Below, in pieces: positions 49,303-58,629 of a stretch of DNA of 64,000 nucleotides. The number at the start of each line of letters is the position of its first letter. The first letter of the stretch is position 1. The DNA lies in contig JAURYH010000053.1 of the NCBI GenBank assembly GCA_030653975.1, positions 1 to 64,000 on the forward strand, in the 5' to 3' direction. Below the pieces are notes generated by a model, which saw nothing but the letters and a program-made list of their open reading frames with translations, ran no database searches and was not told the DNA's origin. Source of the DNA: Hydrogenophaga sp. (GTDB lineage Bacteria; Pseudomonadota; Gammaproteobacteria; Burkholderiales; Burkholderiaceae_C). Position numbers and translations under genes: made by a program.

Positions 49303-50588
49303 AACCTGACCAGATCATTCTTGTCTGCGCGCAGGGTTGGTTCCAGCTCGCGCAGGGCCGGTGCCGTGAGCTGCAGCCCTGGACCGACGTCAAGGGCTCG
49401 GCGCTCGTCGTGGTGGAGTTCGCCCAGTCGCAGATCGGTGTGCAGGCCTGCAAGGGCAAGGCCGAATACGCCGCGGCCATCATCGAAAAATCGGTGCGCG
49501 CCGAAGGCGCCGTGGACGGCCCGCTGCAGGTGTTCGTGCACCGGCAGATCCGCCACACCGACAGCAGCTCGGTGCTGTACACCGCCATTCCGCTGGAGCT
49601 GTGGCAACAGTTCCAGACCTGGTCGAAGCAGCAGCCCGACCATTGCCTGATCGTGCCGCTGGCGGGCCTGTTCCTGGGCCAGGCCGCGGACGAGCAGTTG
49701 CAGGTGCTGCACCTGGGCTCTCAGCTGCACGCGTTCAGCGCGGCCGGTGGCAAGATGCATTACGCTGGCGCGACGGCCATCGGCAGCGAGCCCGCCGACC
49801 TGCACGCCCCCTTGCGCACCGTGGTGACGCAGCTCAAGGCCAGTGGCTGGACCGGCGCGCCCAAGGGCGCGTGCTGGGGTGGTGTGCTGTCCGACGATCT
49901 GGATGTGGAGCGTGGTCTGCTCGGCCGGCTGGCCGAAGCGGGCCTGAACGACGTGCGCCTGATGCCGCACGAGTCGTTCCTCAACGGCGACGCCACCTGC
50001 GCCACCGTGCTGCCGCACCTGCTCGACGCGATGGATTCGAAAGCGATCCAGGCGCCCTGGCTGGGCCGCATGGCCTGGCTCAGCGAAAGCTATGTGATGC
50101 CGCTGGCCGCATTGATCGCGGTGATGACGCTGGGGCTGGGTGCCTTTGCCCTTTTCTCGAACCACCTGATGGCACAGGAGCAGACCACCCTGCAGGCCCT
50201 GCAGGGCGAAACGGAGCAGCTGCGCCAGCGCGTGAGCCAGGTCGGCCAGGCCAGTGCCTCGGCCCTCGGTCCCGAGGCGGCCACCTTTGTGCGCCAGCTC
50301 GGCTTCGCCGCGGTCCACGACCCGATCCAGATGCTCGCCACGGTGCGCCAGGCGGCGCGCCCCGGCGTTCGGGTGCAGCGTGTCCAGTTGGTCAGGACCG
50401 ACAGCCAGGCCAGGCCCCGCTTCCGTGTGGACGGTGTGGTGGACGGCCCGGCCAACCGGGAATTGCGCCGCTTTCTGGCCGAGTTGCTGGCCCAGGGCTG
50501 GCAGGCCGAATCGGTGTCTCCCAACGACGGCTCGCCGGGGGCGTTCGCCTACCTGTTGAAACCGGCCGCGCCGGGCAAGAGCATCTGA
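49299..50588 (+). CDS. GspL/MshI-like (PilM-PilN fusion-type) protein
   Basis: A 429-residue protein. The N-terminal ~265 residues lack a recognisable signature but are cytoplasmic and compatible with a degenerate actin-like PilM/GspL domain. One membrane helix follows (YVMPLAALIAVMTLGLGAFALF, about 267-288), then a coiled coil (LQALQGETEQLRQRVSQVGQ) and a PilN-like periplasmic part (RVQLVRTDSQARPRFRVDGVV, about 365-385). This order matches GspL or a PilM-PilN fusion. Its start overlaps the PilO-like gene. It probably anchors the ATPase on the inner membrane. Confidence 0.65.
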   Translation: MKPDQIILVCAQGWFQLAQGRCRELQPWTDVKGSALVVVEFAQSQIGVQACKGKAEYAAAIIEKSVRAEGAVDGPLQVFVHRQIRHTDSSSVLYTAIPLELWQQFQTWSKQQPDHCLIVPLAGLFLGQAADEQLQVLHLGSQLHAFSAAGGKMHYAGATAIGSEPADLHAPLRTVVTQLKASGWTGAPKGACWGGVLSDDLDVERGLLGRLAEAGLNDVRLMPHESFLNGDATCATVLPHLLDAMDSKAIQAPWLGRMAWLSESYVMPLAALIAVMTLGLGAFALFSNHLMAQEQTTLQALQGETEQLRQRVSQVGQASASALGPEAATFVRQLGFAAVHDPIQMLATVRQAARPGVRVQRVQLVRTDSQARPRFRVDGVVDGPANRELRRFLAELLAQGWQAESVSPNDGSPGAFAYLLKPAAPGKSI

Positions 50589-50687
50589 GCGCCCGAGTCG
50601 ACCCCGGCCCGTGAGTGGAAGGCCCGTCGGTTGACGGCTCCCTGGTCCGGTGGCTTTTTCCGAGTACAGCATCCAGCGATACAGCCC

Positions 50688-51287
50688 ATGAAATACGTAG
50701 CCCTGACTCTCACCACCGCCGCCACGGCGCTGCTGGTACTGGCGATGGCGGGCATTGCCCAGCAGATCGGCGGCAACAGCCGGCCGATGCCGCCCCTGCA
50801 GGTCTCGCTCAGCCCCCTGAGCGAGCAGCAGATGCGCGAGCAGGACGAGGTCAAAAACGCCCTGGTGGCCTTGCGCGGAGCGGCCGCGGGCCGTCCGTAC
50901 GGGCTGGCCCAGATCGGCCGGACGCCGGCCGCTCCGGTGGACCAGGGTGTGCAGGCGCAGGCGGACTACGGCAGCATCTTTGCCCTGCCGCTGGAGGTGG
51001 CCGCAGCCAGACCGGTGAAAGCGAGCCCGAGGCCAGAGCGGGTCGCGCTCTCGGCCGTGCCCCTGCCGCGTGTGAGCGTGGTGCTTCGTGACGGCAGCGA
51101 AGGCAAGGCCGTGGTTGATGGGTATCTGGTGGGCGTGGGCGACCAGGTGGCGGGCGGTCTCGTGGTCAAGTCCATCCGCATCGAGTCGGTCACGTTCTCC
51201 GCCCGTGGCGAAGAGATCGATGTCGCCGTCCCGCTGGAGCGCCTGCGCGTGCTGGGCGCCTTTCCTTCGCGGTCCAAAGGCAATTGA
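50688..51287 (+). CDS. PilP/GspC-like periplasmic pilus assembly protein
   Basis: A 199-residue protein with a membrane anchor (ALTLTTAATALLVLAMAGIA, about residues 4-23), a long linker and a C-terminal beta domain (about 135-190: VLRDGSEGKAVVDGYLVGVGDQVAGGLVVKSI) of the PilP/GspC homology region. These domains touch the secretin. The start at 50688 follows a weak site; the longer frame adds no signal. Its stop overlaps the next start by one base (TGATG). The role as MshK-type component is inferred from fold and place in the operon. Confidence 0.68.
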   Translation: MKYVALTLTTAATALLVLAMAGIAQQIGGNSRPMPPLQVSLSPLSEQQMREQDEVKNALVALRGAAAGRPYGLAQIGRTPAAPVDQGVQAQADYGSIFALPLEVAAARPVKASPRPERVALSAVPLPRVSVVLRDGSEGKAVVDGYLVGVGDQVAGGLVVKSIRIESVTFSARGEEIDVAVPLERLRVLGAFPSRSKGN

Positions 51288-51958
51288 TGAACAAGGGCGT
51301 GCTCGTCGGAGGTGGGCTGGGCTTGCTGCTGCTGGCCTTTCTGGCCGGTGTCTGGCTGTCCAGGCCGGCCTCGGAACCTGGTCTGGGTGTGGCGCGGCCT
51401 GGCGCGCCTCAGATCCGCTTGCCGGCCGGCGGCGCGCTGGACGCGCCCGCGGGCCCGCCAGGTTCGTCTGCCGATGCACCGACGCCGTCCACCAGCGCCG
51501 CGCCGCCCGGGCCTGGGCTGGGCGCTGAAGGCAGCGCCGCACCCTGGACCGTGGCCCCCCCGGCACAGGCCCAGGCCAGTGGCCCGGCCCTGACGCGCGA
51601 GCAGCGCCGCCAGATCCGGGCCCGGATTCGCGTGAAGGTCAACGAGCTGCTGAGCAAAGGGCCCCAGCTGTCGCTGGCCGAGACGCAGGGGTTGCTTGAC
51701 GAGATCGAGACGCTGGGGCAGGGCCAGTTCGATCCGCGGTACTTCCAGGTCATGCGGCAGATGATCCAGCACAGCGTGACGACCCAGCGGCTGAGCGAGG
51801 AACTGGGCCGCATCGCCCAGAGCACCGCGCCCAAGGACGTGGCGCGCCGCCAGGCCATCCTGGGCGAGTTGCGCGACATCAGCGACCGCATGGCCAACGA
51901 CGCGAAGACCATGCAGTCGTACTCGCGCGACCTGCTGGCCGGTCAGCAGAAACCCTGA
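51287..51958 (+). CDS. hypothetical membrane-anchored pilus-operon protein
   Basis: A 223-residue protein of unknown function. It has one N-terminal membrane helix (LVGGGLGLLLLAFLAGVWLS, about residues 6-25), then an Ala/Pro/Gly-rich linker (about 30-100) and a helical, charged C-terminal domain (RRQIRARIRVKVNELLSKGP, later RRQAILGELRDISDRMANDA). It resembles a periplasmic scaffold. It is translationally coupled to the PilP-like gene by a one-base overlap and followed by a minor pilin gene. I do not recognise a family; a role in assembling the pilus machine is inferred from position only. Confidence 0.6.
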   Translation: MNKGVLVGGGLGLLLLAFLAGVWLSRPASEPGLGVARPGAPQIRLPAGGALDAPAGPPGSSADAPTPSTSAAPPGPGLGAEGSAAPWTVAPPAQAQASGPALTREQRRQIRARIRVKVNELLSKGPQLSLAETQGLLDEIETLGQGQFDPRYFQVMRQMIQHSVTTQRLSEELGRIAQSTAPKDVARRQAILGELRDISDRMANDAKTMQSYSRDLLAGQQKP

Positions 51959-51970
51959 GCGAGTACCGCC

Positions 51971-52738
51971 ATGCACGCCGCCCGCTCCCGCCGACCCGCA
52001 CAGACAGGCTTCACCTTCTTGGAGATGGCTGTGGTGCTGGTCGTGGGCGGCTTGCTGAGCTGGGCCGCTTTTTCCGCCTACGACACGGTGCTCGATGCCA
52101 AGGACCGCCGGCAGGCTCAGGACATGGCCCGGCAGGTGCAGTCGCAGCTGCGCGCCTTCGCCTTGCGGCACGGCCGACTGCCATGCCCCGACGCCAGCGT
52201 CGCGGGCACGGGCCTGGAGAGCCTGGTCGGCGGTGTCTGCGGCAACGGCAACCGGATCGGTTGGTTCCCCTATGTCAGCGTGGGCGCTGGCCTGCCCGTG
52301 GCCGAATACCGCGCCCGTTACGCCGTGTACCGCGCGCCCAACGCCAGCGCGGCGGCCGACGCGGACCTGGCGCTTGCCCTGGAGCGCACCGGCGACGCGA
52401 TCGGCCATGTGAACCACAGCGACGCGGGCGACCTGATCGTGGCGCTGAACAACGTGGCTGGCCTGGCGCTGGCGAGCGACCAACCCTACCTGAGCGGCGA
52501 CGGTGGCGTGGCCGGCGCGGTGGACTGCACCGCCAACCGGCTGATGTCGGTCGCCTACTGGATCGTGGTGCCGCTCAAGGACCGCAGCGGTGACGGTGAG
52601 CGGCTGGACCCACCGCATGCCAGCACCGGTCCGTGTGTGTTCAGCCCGGGCACCCCCGTCAGTGCCACCAACGACGACGTCGTTCTTTCCGAGTCGCCAG
52701 CGCAGCTGGCCGGTTGGCTGCGCCAGAGCCTGCCCTGA
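51971..52738 (+). CDS. minor pilin-like protein with RLPCP core (1 of 4)
   Basis: A 255-residue prepilin-like protein. Cleavage is expected after Gly13 (PAQTG-FTFLEMAVV), with +5 Glu at residue 18. Core blocks shared with three later genes are RLPCPDASV (about 70-78), GWFPYVSVG (about 96-104), ARYAVYRA, DLIVALN, VAYWIVVP with DGERLD, and NDDVV (near the end). This copy is shorter than the later ones and lacks a hydrophobic C-terminal block. It lies directly before the secretin gene. Confidence 0.82.
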   Translation: MHAARSRRPAQTGFTFLEMAVVLVVGGLLSWAAFSAYDTVLDAKDRRQAQDMARQVQSQLRAFALRHGRLPCPDASVAGTGLESLVGGVCGNGNRIGWFPYVSVGAGLPVAEYRARYAVYRAPNASAAADADLALALERTGDAIGHVNHSDAGDLIVALNNVAGLALASDQPYLSGDGGVAGAVDCTANRLMSVAYWIVVPLKDRSGDGERLDPPHASTGPCVFSPGTPVSATNDDVVLSESPAQLAGWLRQSLP

Positions 52739-52783
52739 GCCACCGCCCTTTCCTTCACCGTTTTCTCTGCTTCAAAGACCGCC

Positions 52784-54496
52784 ATGCACCACTTCAAGAT
52801 CTCCATGTTCAAACCCGGAATGGCCACCACCACCGCGATTGTTTCGGCAGCCTTGCTGGGGGCCTGCGTGGCACCGCCTCCCCAGAGCGCCAAAAACCTC
52901 AGCGACCCCGACGTCGATTCCTTGAAGCGCATGCAGGAGGTGTCGCGCGCCGAGTCGGCCAAGCTGCTGGCCCAGCAGGAGCAGATCCTGCGGGAGATGC
53001 GCCGCACCGCGGCAGCCAAGCCGTTGGAGCCCGCGGCCCCCACCTACGACCCGCTGGAAGGCAAGACCATCAGCGTGGCCGTGTCCAACGGCAACATCAG
53101 CCAGATCCTCACCGCGTTTGCCGACGCGGCCAAGGTCAACCTGATCGTCGAGCCGGCGGTGGTGCAGCAGGGCGCGCTGACCGACATGTTCCTCAAGGAC
53201 GTGTCGCTGCGCGAGGCCTTCAACGAGTTGCTGCGCAGCTACGACGTGGCCGGGGAAATCCGCAACCAGACCCTGCGCGTGAAGCTGCACGAAGAGAAGT
53301 TCTTCGCGATGGACTTCCTCAACATCAACACCCAGATGTCGCTGAACTCGGGCGGCAACGTGTTCGGTTCGAACTCCACCGGCGCCAACTCCGCGATTTC
53401 GGGCAGCCTGTCCATGAGTGCCTCGGCCGGTAGCCGCGCCGACCCCTACACCGAGATCGAGAACAACCTCAAGACCATCCTGGGCGAGGCCCGCTCGCCC
53501 GCGGTGGACCCGGCTGCCGCGGCCCGGGGCAACCAGGACCCGACCCAGGTGGTGCAGCCCAACCAGCAACACGGCTTCACGCTGAACCGCACCTCGGGCA
53601 CCCTGTTCGTCAAGGCCCGTCCGTCACAGATGCGCTCGGTGGAAAAGCTCATCAAGAACACCCAGGACATGCTGACCAAGCAGGTCTACATCGAGGCCCA
53701 GCTCATCGACGTGACGCTCAACGACGGCTACGAGTTCGGCATCGACTGGACCCAGCTGCGCAGCCGCCTGGCACTGAACTTCGGATCCAGCGCGCTGGAA
53801 CTGGCCGGTGGCGTGGCCAGCCTGCCGAACTCATCGCGCACACGCAATTTCCCCGCGAGCAGCCTGACCATTCCGTCCCGGCTGGTCGGGCCGGGCACGG
53901 GCCAGACCGGCGGCGGCCTGGCCTACCAGGACAGCAGCGGATCGACCGTGATCAACGCCCTGCGTTCGTTCGGCAATCTGCGCATCCTCTCCAATCCGAA
54001 CATTCAGGTGCGCAACGGCACCCCTGCGATGCTGTCGGTGGGCACCAGCCAGCGCTACGTGTCCAAGTCGAGCTCGGCGGAGAACAACATCGGCGGGGGC
54101 GCGACCACCACCTCGTCCGAGGTGCAGACCGACGCGGTGTTCTCGGGCGTGATGGTCGGCGTGCTGCCCATGATTCGCGAGGACGGGCGCATCGAACTGC
54201 TGATCAACCCGGTGCAGAGCGACGTGGACCCCTCCAGCCTGGCCCTGGTCGAGGTGAACGACTCCAACCGCGTGAGCCTGCCCCAGGTGGCCTACAAGGG
54301 CCTCACCACCACCCTGAACGTGAACGATGGCGACGTGGTCGTGGTCGGCGGCCTGATCGACCAGAAGAGCGGCAACAACAATGGCGGACTGCCGTTCCTG
54401 GCGGACGTGCCCTTCTTCGGAAAACTGGTTACCAAGGAAAGAACCAGCCAGTCCGCCCGCGAGCTCATCGTCGTGCTGCGTGTGCGCCTCCTATGA
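52784..54496 (+). CDS. mshL: pilus secretin lipoprotein (MshL-like)
   Basis: A 570-residue outer-membrane secretin through which the pilus exits. A lipobox (ALLGAC, Cys28) suggests lipid anchoring. A coiled-coil segment (about 45-75) and an N-domain (SVAVSNGNISQILTAFADAAKVNLI, about 98-122) precede the central secretin region. The C-terminal secretin domain holds VYIEAQLIDVTLNDGYEFGIDW and FGNLRILSNPNIQVRNGTPA, ending with VVVVGGLIDQ and ELIVVLRVRLL. This matches the MshL/PilQ group. The gene order MshL-MshN-MshM-MshE-MshG is close to that of Vibrio MSHA. It is followed by a four-base overlap with the TPR gene. Confidence 0.9.
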   Translation: MHHFKISMFKPGMATTTAIVSAALLGACVAPPPQSAKNLSDPDVDSLKRMQEVSRAESAKLLAQQEQILREMRRTAAAKPLEPAAPTYDPLEGKTISVAVSNGNISQILTAFADAAKVNLIVEPAVVQQGALTDMFLKDVSLREAFNELLRSYDVAGEIRNQTLRVKLHEEKFFAMDFLNINTQMSLNSGGNVFGSNSTGANSAISGSLSMSASAGSRADPYTEIENNLKTILGEARSPAVDPAAAARGNQDPTQVVQPNQQHGFTLNRTSGTLFVKARPSQMRSVEKLIKNTQDMLTKQVYIEAQLIDVTLNDGYEFGIDWTQLRSRLALNFGSSALELAGGVASLPNSSRTRNFPASSLTIPSRLVGPGTGQTGGGLAYQDSSGSTVINALRSFGNLRILSNPNIQVRNGTPAMLSVGTSQRYVSKSSSAENNIGGGATTTSSEVQTDAVFSGVMVGVLPMIREDGRIELLINPVQSDVDPSSLALVEVNDSNRVSLPQVAYKGLTTTLNVNDGDVVVVGGLIDQKSGNNNGGLPFLADVPFFGKLVTKERTSQSARELIVVLRVRLL

Positions 54497-55437
54497 GCCT
54501 CATCTACCAGGCTCTCAAACAAACCGAACAGCAGGCGGCGCCGTCACAGCAGTCTGGCCGCCGGTGGACCGGCGTGGCCACGCCCGCGCCGGCCCGGCGT
54601 GGCTGGAACCCCGTGCCAACGTTGTGGGGCCTGGTGATCGCGGCCGGGGCGGTGCTGGCGGGTTGGGTGGTGAGTCTGGCACTGGCGGCCCCGCGCGGGC
54701 CATCCGCGCCGCCCGCCCCAGCGCCCGTGGTGCCGGCGGCGCAGGACAGTGTTGGCGCGCTGCTGCCCGCACCCGTTGCCCCGGCCCCGGTGAGCGCTGC
54801 CCGTGCGGACCCGTCTGAATGGGCCCTGCCCAAGGCGGACCGGCCGCTGCCCACCGCGCCGCCTGGGCTGGCGCTCTCGCGTGCCTTGTCGGTGCCGGCC
54901 GGCGCGGCCAAGGCTTCGGCCCCACCCGTGGCCGCACCGGCTCAGAAGGCGCAGAACACGCCGAACGTTCAGGACCCGCGTCCACCCGCCGAGCCAGTCA
55001 CCGGGAAGAAGGAGGCCGCCGAAAGCCCGCGTGCGGCAGAGAGCGCGCCTGTGTCCCAGCCCGCGCCCGACGAACTACCGGCCCTGTTCGATGCGCTGAA
55101 CCACGCGCTGGCCGGCCACGATGTGGACACGGCCCGCCAGCAGTTGCAGGCGATCCAGGCGAAGCTGCCGGCGTCGTCGGTGGCCCGCTTGCGCGCCGAG
55201 GCCTGGTTTGCCCACCAGACCGACGATCTGGACGGGGCGCAGCGCCTGTACCGGCGCCTGCTGGACAAGCTCTCGGGCGATGAACACGCCAGCCTCAATC
55301 TGGCGGCCATCGAGCGCAAGCGCCAGCGTTTTGACCAGGCCAAGGACGTGCTGACCAAGTCCCTGCGTCAGAACCCGAATTCGGCCGTGTTGCGCACGGC
55401 GGTGGACCAGCTGGCCCGCAGCGAGACCACCCCATGA
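54493..55437 (+). CDS. mshN: MshN-like TPR protein
   Basis: A 314-residue protein. It starts MSLIYQALKQTEQQA, the characteristic opening of MshN/GspB-type proteins, followed by one membrane helix (LVIAAGAVLAGWVVSLALAA, about residues 48-67), a Pro/Ala-rich linker (to about 190) and TPR-like helices at the C-terminus (LRAEAWFAHQTDDLDGAQRLYRRLL, RFDQAKDVLTKSL). MshN-type proteins are thought to help the secretin. Both ends overlap neighbouring genes by four bases. Confidence 0.8.
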   Translation: MSLIYQALKQTEQQAAPSQQSGRRWTGVATPAPARRGWNPVPTLWGLVIAAGAVLAGWVVSLALAAPRGPSAPPAPAPVVPAAQDSVGALLPAPVAPAPVSAARADPSEWALPKADRPLPTAPPGLALSRALSVPAGAAKASAPPVAAPAQKAQNTPNVQDPRPPAEPVTGKKEAAESPRAAESAPVSQPAPDELPALFDALNHALAGHDVDTARQQLQAIQAKLPASSVARLRAEAWFAHQTDDLDGAQRLYRRLLDKLSGDEHASLNLAAIERKRQRFDQAKDVLTKSLRQNPNSAVLRTAVDQLARSETTP

Positions 55438-56972
55438 ACGCCCGCAACAGCCACCTGGTCGCCCTGGGCCTGGTGCGCAACCCCTTTCCCTACACACCCG
55501 ACGCGGGCTGCTATTTCTCGACGCCGCATCTGGACGAGCAACTGGTCGAGCTGCAGCACTGCGTGTTGTCGCGCAAGGGCTTCTCGCTGCTCACGGCCGA
55601 GGTCGGCATGGGCAAGAGCACGCTGGTGCGGCGGCTGATGACCGACCTGACGGCGAAGAACGTGGTCTCGGCGCTGGTGTTCAACACCTTCCTGCAGGGG
55701 CCGGAGCTGCTGGCCGCCGTGCTGCAGGACTTTGGCCTGAAAGGCACCGGAACGCTGTCGTCCGACATTTCCGCGCTCAACACCTTCCTGCTCGCCAACC
55801 ACCGCGAGGGCAAGACCTGCCTGCTGATCATCGACGACGCGCAGAACCTCTCGGCCAGCTCGCTGGAGCTGATCCGGTTGTTGTGCAACCTGGAGACCGA
55901 CCAGGAAAAGCTGCTGCAGATCCTGCTGGCCGGCCAGCCCGAACTGGAAGAGATGCTGTCGCAGCACAGCCTGCGGCAGCTGCGTAGCCGCCTGGTGAAA
56001 CATTCGCGGCTGTACGGCTTGACCAGCACCGAGATCGCCGACTACGTGCGGTTCCGTTTCGAGTCGTCCGGCAGCGACGGCTCCCTCGTGTTGCAGACCG
56101 ATGCCTGCCAACTGCTGTTGCGTGAAACGCAGGGCGTGCCCCGGCAGATCCACCTGATCATGGACCGCTGCCTGTACGGGCTGGCGGCCCGCAACGGCAA
56201 CGTCATCGACTCGAACCTGATGAAAGAGGCCATCAACGACAGCCGGGTCAATCTGGTGGGCGCCCCCACGGCGGATGCCGTGGGTGTGGTGCCACCTGCC
56301 CGTGCCCGGCAGCCGTGGCTGGTCGCCGCCGCCTTCGCCGGCCTGGTCGCCACCGGGGCGGCGCTGGGGTCGCGCTTTGGCGGGGTGGATGCTGGCCGCG
56401 GGCAGGACCATGGCGCGGTGGCCGAGGCCATCGCCCTGGCCGCGCCATCGCCCGGGCCTGAGCTGGCCAGCGCACCGCAGGCCACGGTGCCAGCACCGGT
56501 GGCACAGACCGTCGCGGCGGTGTCCGATGCGTCGGGCGGGGCCGCCACCCCGGGCGCGCCGGTGATGGCGCCTCAGGGTCTCTTTGGCACCGGGTGCGAG
56601 CCCGCCACCGAGCAGCCCGCCGGGCGCATCGTGGTGAGCCAGCCCCTGGCGGAACGAACCCATCAGCTGCTGGGCGCGCGCCTGGCCCGGCTGGCCGACG
56701 TCTGCATGGACACCCGCCAGGGCCAGCCCTGGCTGACCTGGAGCACGCCCCAGGCCGGCCACGACCTGAACAAGCGGCTGACCGCGGCCCGCTTCCAGAT
56801 CGCGCTGACCGAATACGGCAGCCTGCTGCCCCGGGAAGTGGACGGCCTCTGGGGCGAGCGCAGCCGGCGCGCCCTGCAGCAATTCCAGAACGAACTGGGC
56901 CTGAGTCCCTCGGGTGAGGTGGACCCCCTGAGCGGCCTGCTATTGGAGAAGTTCTATGTACAAGAACAGTGA
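55434..56972 (+). CDS. mshM: MshM/ExeA-like AAA ATPase with C-terminal peptidoglycan-binding domain
   Basis: A 512-residue ATPase. The N-terminal AAA domain begins LVRNPFPYTPDAGCYF, with Walker A AEVGMGKST (Lys61) and Walker B LLIIDDAQNL (about 121-130), and the LLAGQPELEEML motif. A membrane helix follows (PWLVAAAFAGLVATGAALGS, about 285-304). The C-terminal ~60 residues resemble a peptidoglycan-binding domain 1 (VDGLWGERSRRALQQFQNEL). This combination is like ExeA of type II secretion, which helps insert the secretin through the cell wall; Vibrio MshM lacks such a tail. The next gene overlaps by 17 bases. Confidence 0.88.
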   Translation: MNARNSHLVALGLVRNPFPYTPDAGCYFSTPHLDEQLVELQHCVLSRKGFSLLTAEVGMGKSTLVRRLMTDLTAKNVVSALVFNTFLQGPELLAAVLQDFGLKGTGTLSSDISALNTFLLANHREGKTCLLIIDDAQNLSASSLELIRLLCNLETDQEKLLQILLAGQPELEEMLSQHSLRQLRSRLVKHSRLYGLTSTEIADYVRFRFESSGSDGSLVLQTDACQLLLRETQGVPRQIHLIMDRCLYGLAARNGNVIDSNLMKEAINDSRVNLVGAPTADAVGVVPPARARQPWLVAAAFAGLVATGAALGSRFGGVDAGRGQDHGAVAEAIALAAPSPGPELASAPQATVPAPVAQTVAAVSDASGGAATPGAPVMAPQGLFGTGCEPATEQPAGRIVVSQPLAERTHQLLGARLARLADVCMDTRQGQPWLTWSTPQAGHDLNKRLTAARFQIALTEYGSLLPREVDGLWGERSRRALQQFQNELGLSPSGEVDPLSGLLLEKFYVQEQ

Positions 56973-58626
56973 TACCGGGATGGAACCCATGAAAGAAACC
57001 CGTCTCAGCTTCAGCCAGATGCTGGTGTCCAACGGTCTGGTCAGCCAGATCGTGATCGACTACGTGCGCCAGAAGCAGGCGGTCGAAGGGCACAAGCTCG
57101 GGCGCATGCTGGTGGAGCTGGGCTTCATCAGCGCCAAGGACCTGGCGCGCCAACTGGCGATCCAGCGCGGCATCGAATTCCGGGCGGTGCCCGCGGTCGA
57201 CCCGGAAGTGGCCGCGGCCTTCAACCGCAGCCTGTGCCTGACGCACAACTTCCTGCCGGTGGGCCGCGAGGGCGACAAGTTGCGGGTGCTGCTGGGCGAC
57301 GCCGAGCCCTCGGCCGTGGCGACGCTGATCCAGCGCCGCGTCGGCCAGGAGGTGGTGTTCTGGCAGGGCGAGTTCTTCGCCGTCATCGACGCCATCCACC
57401 AGCACTATTACTTCCAGGAAAACCCGGTCGAGCGGCTGATCGAGGCCGAGATCCGCAAGCTCGCTGACGACCGCGACCACGCCTACAGCCCCGACCGGCT
57501 CATGGAGCTGATCCTGCACACCGCCGTGCGCGAGCGCGCCACGGACGTGCACCTCGCACCCACCGCCCGCAGCCGCGGGGTGCTGATGCGCATCGACGGT
57601 GTGTTGCGGCCGATGTTCGCGATGCCGCCGTCGCTGGACCGCCTGGTGTCCTTCATCAAGCTCAAGGCCGACATGGACGCCAGCGAGCAGCGCCTGCCGC
57701 AGGACGGCAGCTTCACCATCAACCTGATGGACGCCACCTACACGATCCGGGTCTCGACCATGATTTCGGAGTTCGGCGAGCGTGTGGCCATGCGCCTGCT
57801 GGCCGAGCGCAGCGACCTCGACCGCCTGCAGGACCTGGGCTTCCTGGAAGAAGACGTGGCCGAGATGGAAAAGGCCTTTGCGCGCCCGCACGGCCTGATC
57901 CTGATCACCGGCCCCACCGGCTCGGGCAAGAGCACCACCCTGCACGCGGCCCTTCGGGTGCAGCCGCTGGTGGAGCGCAACGTGCTGACGGTGGAAGATC
58001 CGGTGGAGTACCGGGTGCCGGTGGCCTGCCAGACCGAGGTGAACCGGCGCGCCGGCTACGACTTCGCCAGCGCCATGCGGCACTTCCTGCGCCACGACCC
58101 GGACATCATCCTGGTGGGCGAGGTGCGCGATGCCGAGACGGCGCGGGCCGCGCTCGACGCTTCGTCCACCGGTCACCTGGTGCTCTCCACCCTGCACGTG
58201 GGTGGCATCTTCGGTGTGGTGCCCCGCTTGCGGCTGCTCGGGGTGGACGCCGAGACCGTGGCGGAGAACCTGGTGGCGGTCATCAACCAGCGCCTGGTGC
58301 GCAGCATCTGCCCCTACTGCAAGACCCTGCGCGCCGCGACCGAAGACGAAAAGGCCTGGCTCGGGCCGGATGTCTCGATGGTGCACCACGGCGGCGGCTG
58401 CAGCCACTGCCGCGGCACCGGCTACCGCGGCCGGCTGCCGGTCTATGAAATCCTCACGGTCAAGCGCGAGCTGGCCGACGCCATCGTGGGCGAGGCGCCC
58501 CGGGCGCGCATCCGCGAGCTGGCCGAGGCCAGCGGGTTAAAACCCATGGTGCACCTGGCGCGCTACAGGGTCTTGCAGGGCGAGACCACGGTGGACGAGG
58601 TGCGCCGCGCCATTGGACTGGAGTAA
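56956..58626 (+). CDS. mshE: pilus assembly ATPase (MshE/PilB/GspE family)
   Basis: A 556-residue motor ATPase driving pilus extension. The N-terminal domain (about residues 12-165, LSFSQMLVSNGLVSQIVIDY) fits the MshE/T2SSE_N type, which binds c-di-GMP in some homologues. Walker A is GPTGSGKST (Lys325), followed by Asp box LTVEDPVEY and GEVRDAETARAAL, and His box STLHVGG. A zinc motif with paired CPYC and CSHC is at about 454-480. The start at 56956 is supported by ggag seven bases upstream, giving a 17-base overlap with the previous gene. No retraction ATPase is in the window. Confidence 0.94.
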   Translation: MYKNSDTGMEPMKETRLSFSQMLVSNGLVSQIVIDYVRQKQAVEGHKLGRMLVELGFISAKDLARQLAIQRGIEFRAVPAVDPEVAAAFNRSLCLTHNFLPVGREGDKLRVLLGDAEPSAVATLIQRRVGQEVVFWQGEFFAVIDAIHQHYYFQENPVERLIEAEIRKLADDRDHAYSPDRLMELILHTAVRERATDVHLAPTARSRGVLMRIDGVLRPMFAMPPSLDRLVSFIKLKADMDASEQRLPQDGSFTINLMDATYTIRVSTMISEFGERVAMRLLAERSDLDRLQDLGFLEEDVAEMEKAFARPHGLILITGPTGSGKSTTLHAALRVQPLVERNVLTVEDPVEYRVPVACQTEVNRRAGYDFASAMRHFLRHDPDIILVGEVRDAETARAALDASSTGHLVLSTLHVGGIFGVVPRLRLLGVDAETVAENLVAVINQRLVRSICPYCKTLRAATEDEKAWLGPDVSMVHHGGGCSHCRGTGYRGRLPVYEILTVKRELADAIVGEAPRARIRELAEASGLKPMVHLARYRVLQGETTVDEVRRAIGLE

Positions 58627-58629
58627 GCC

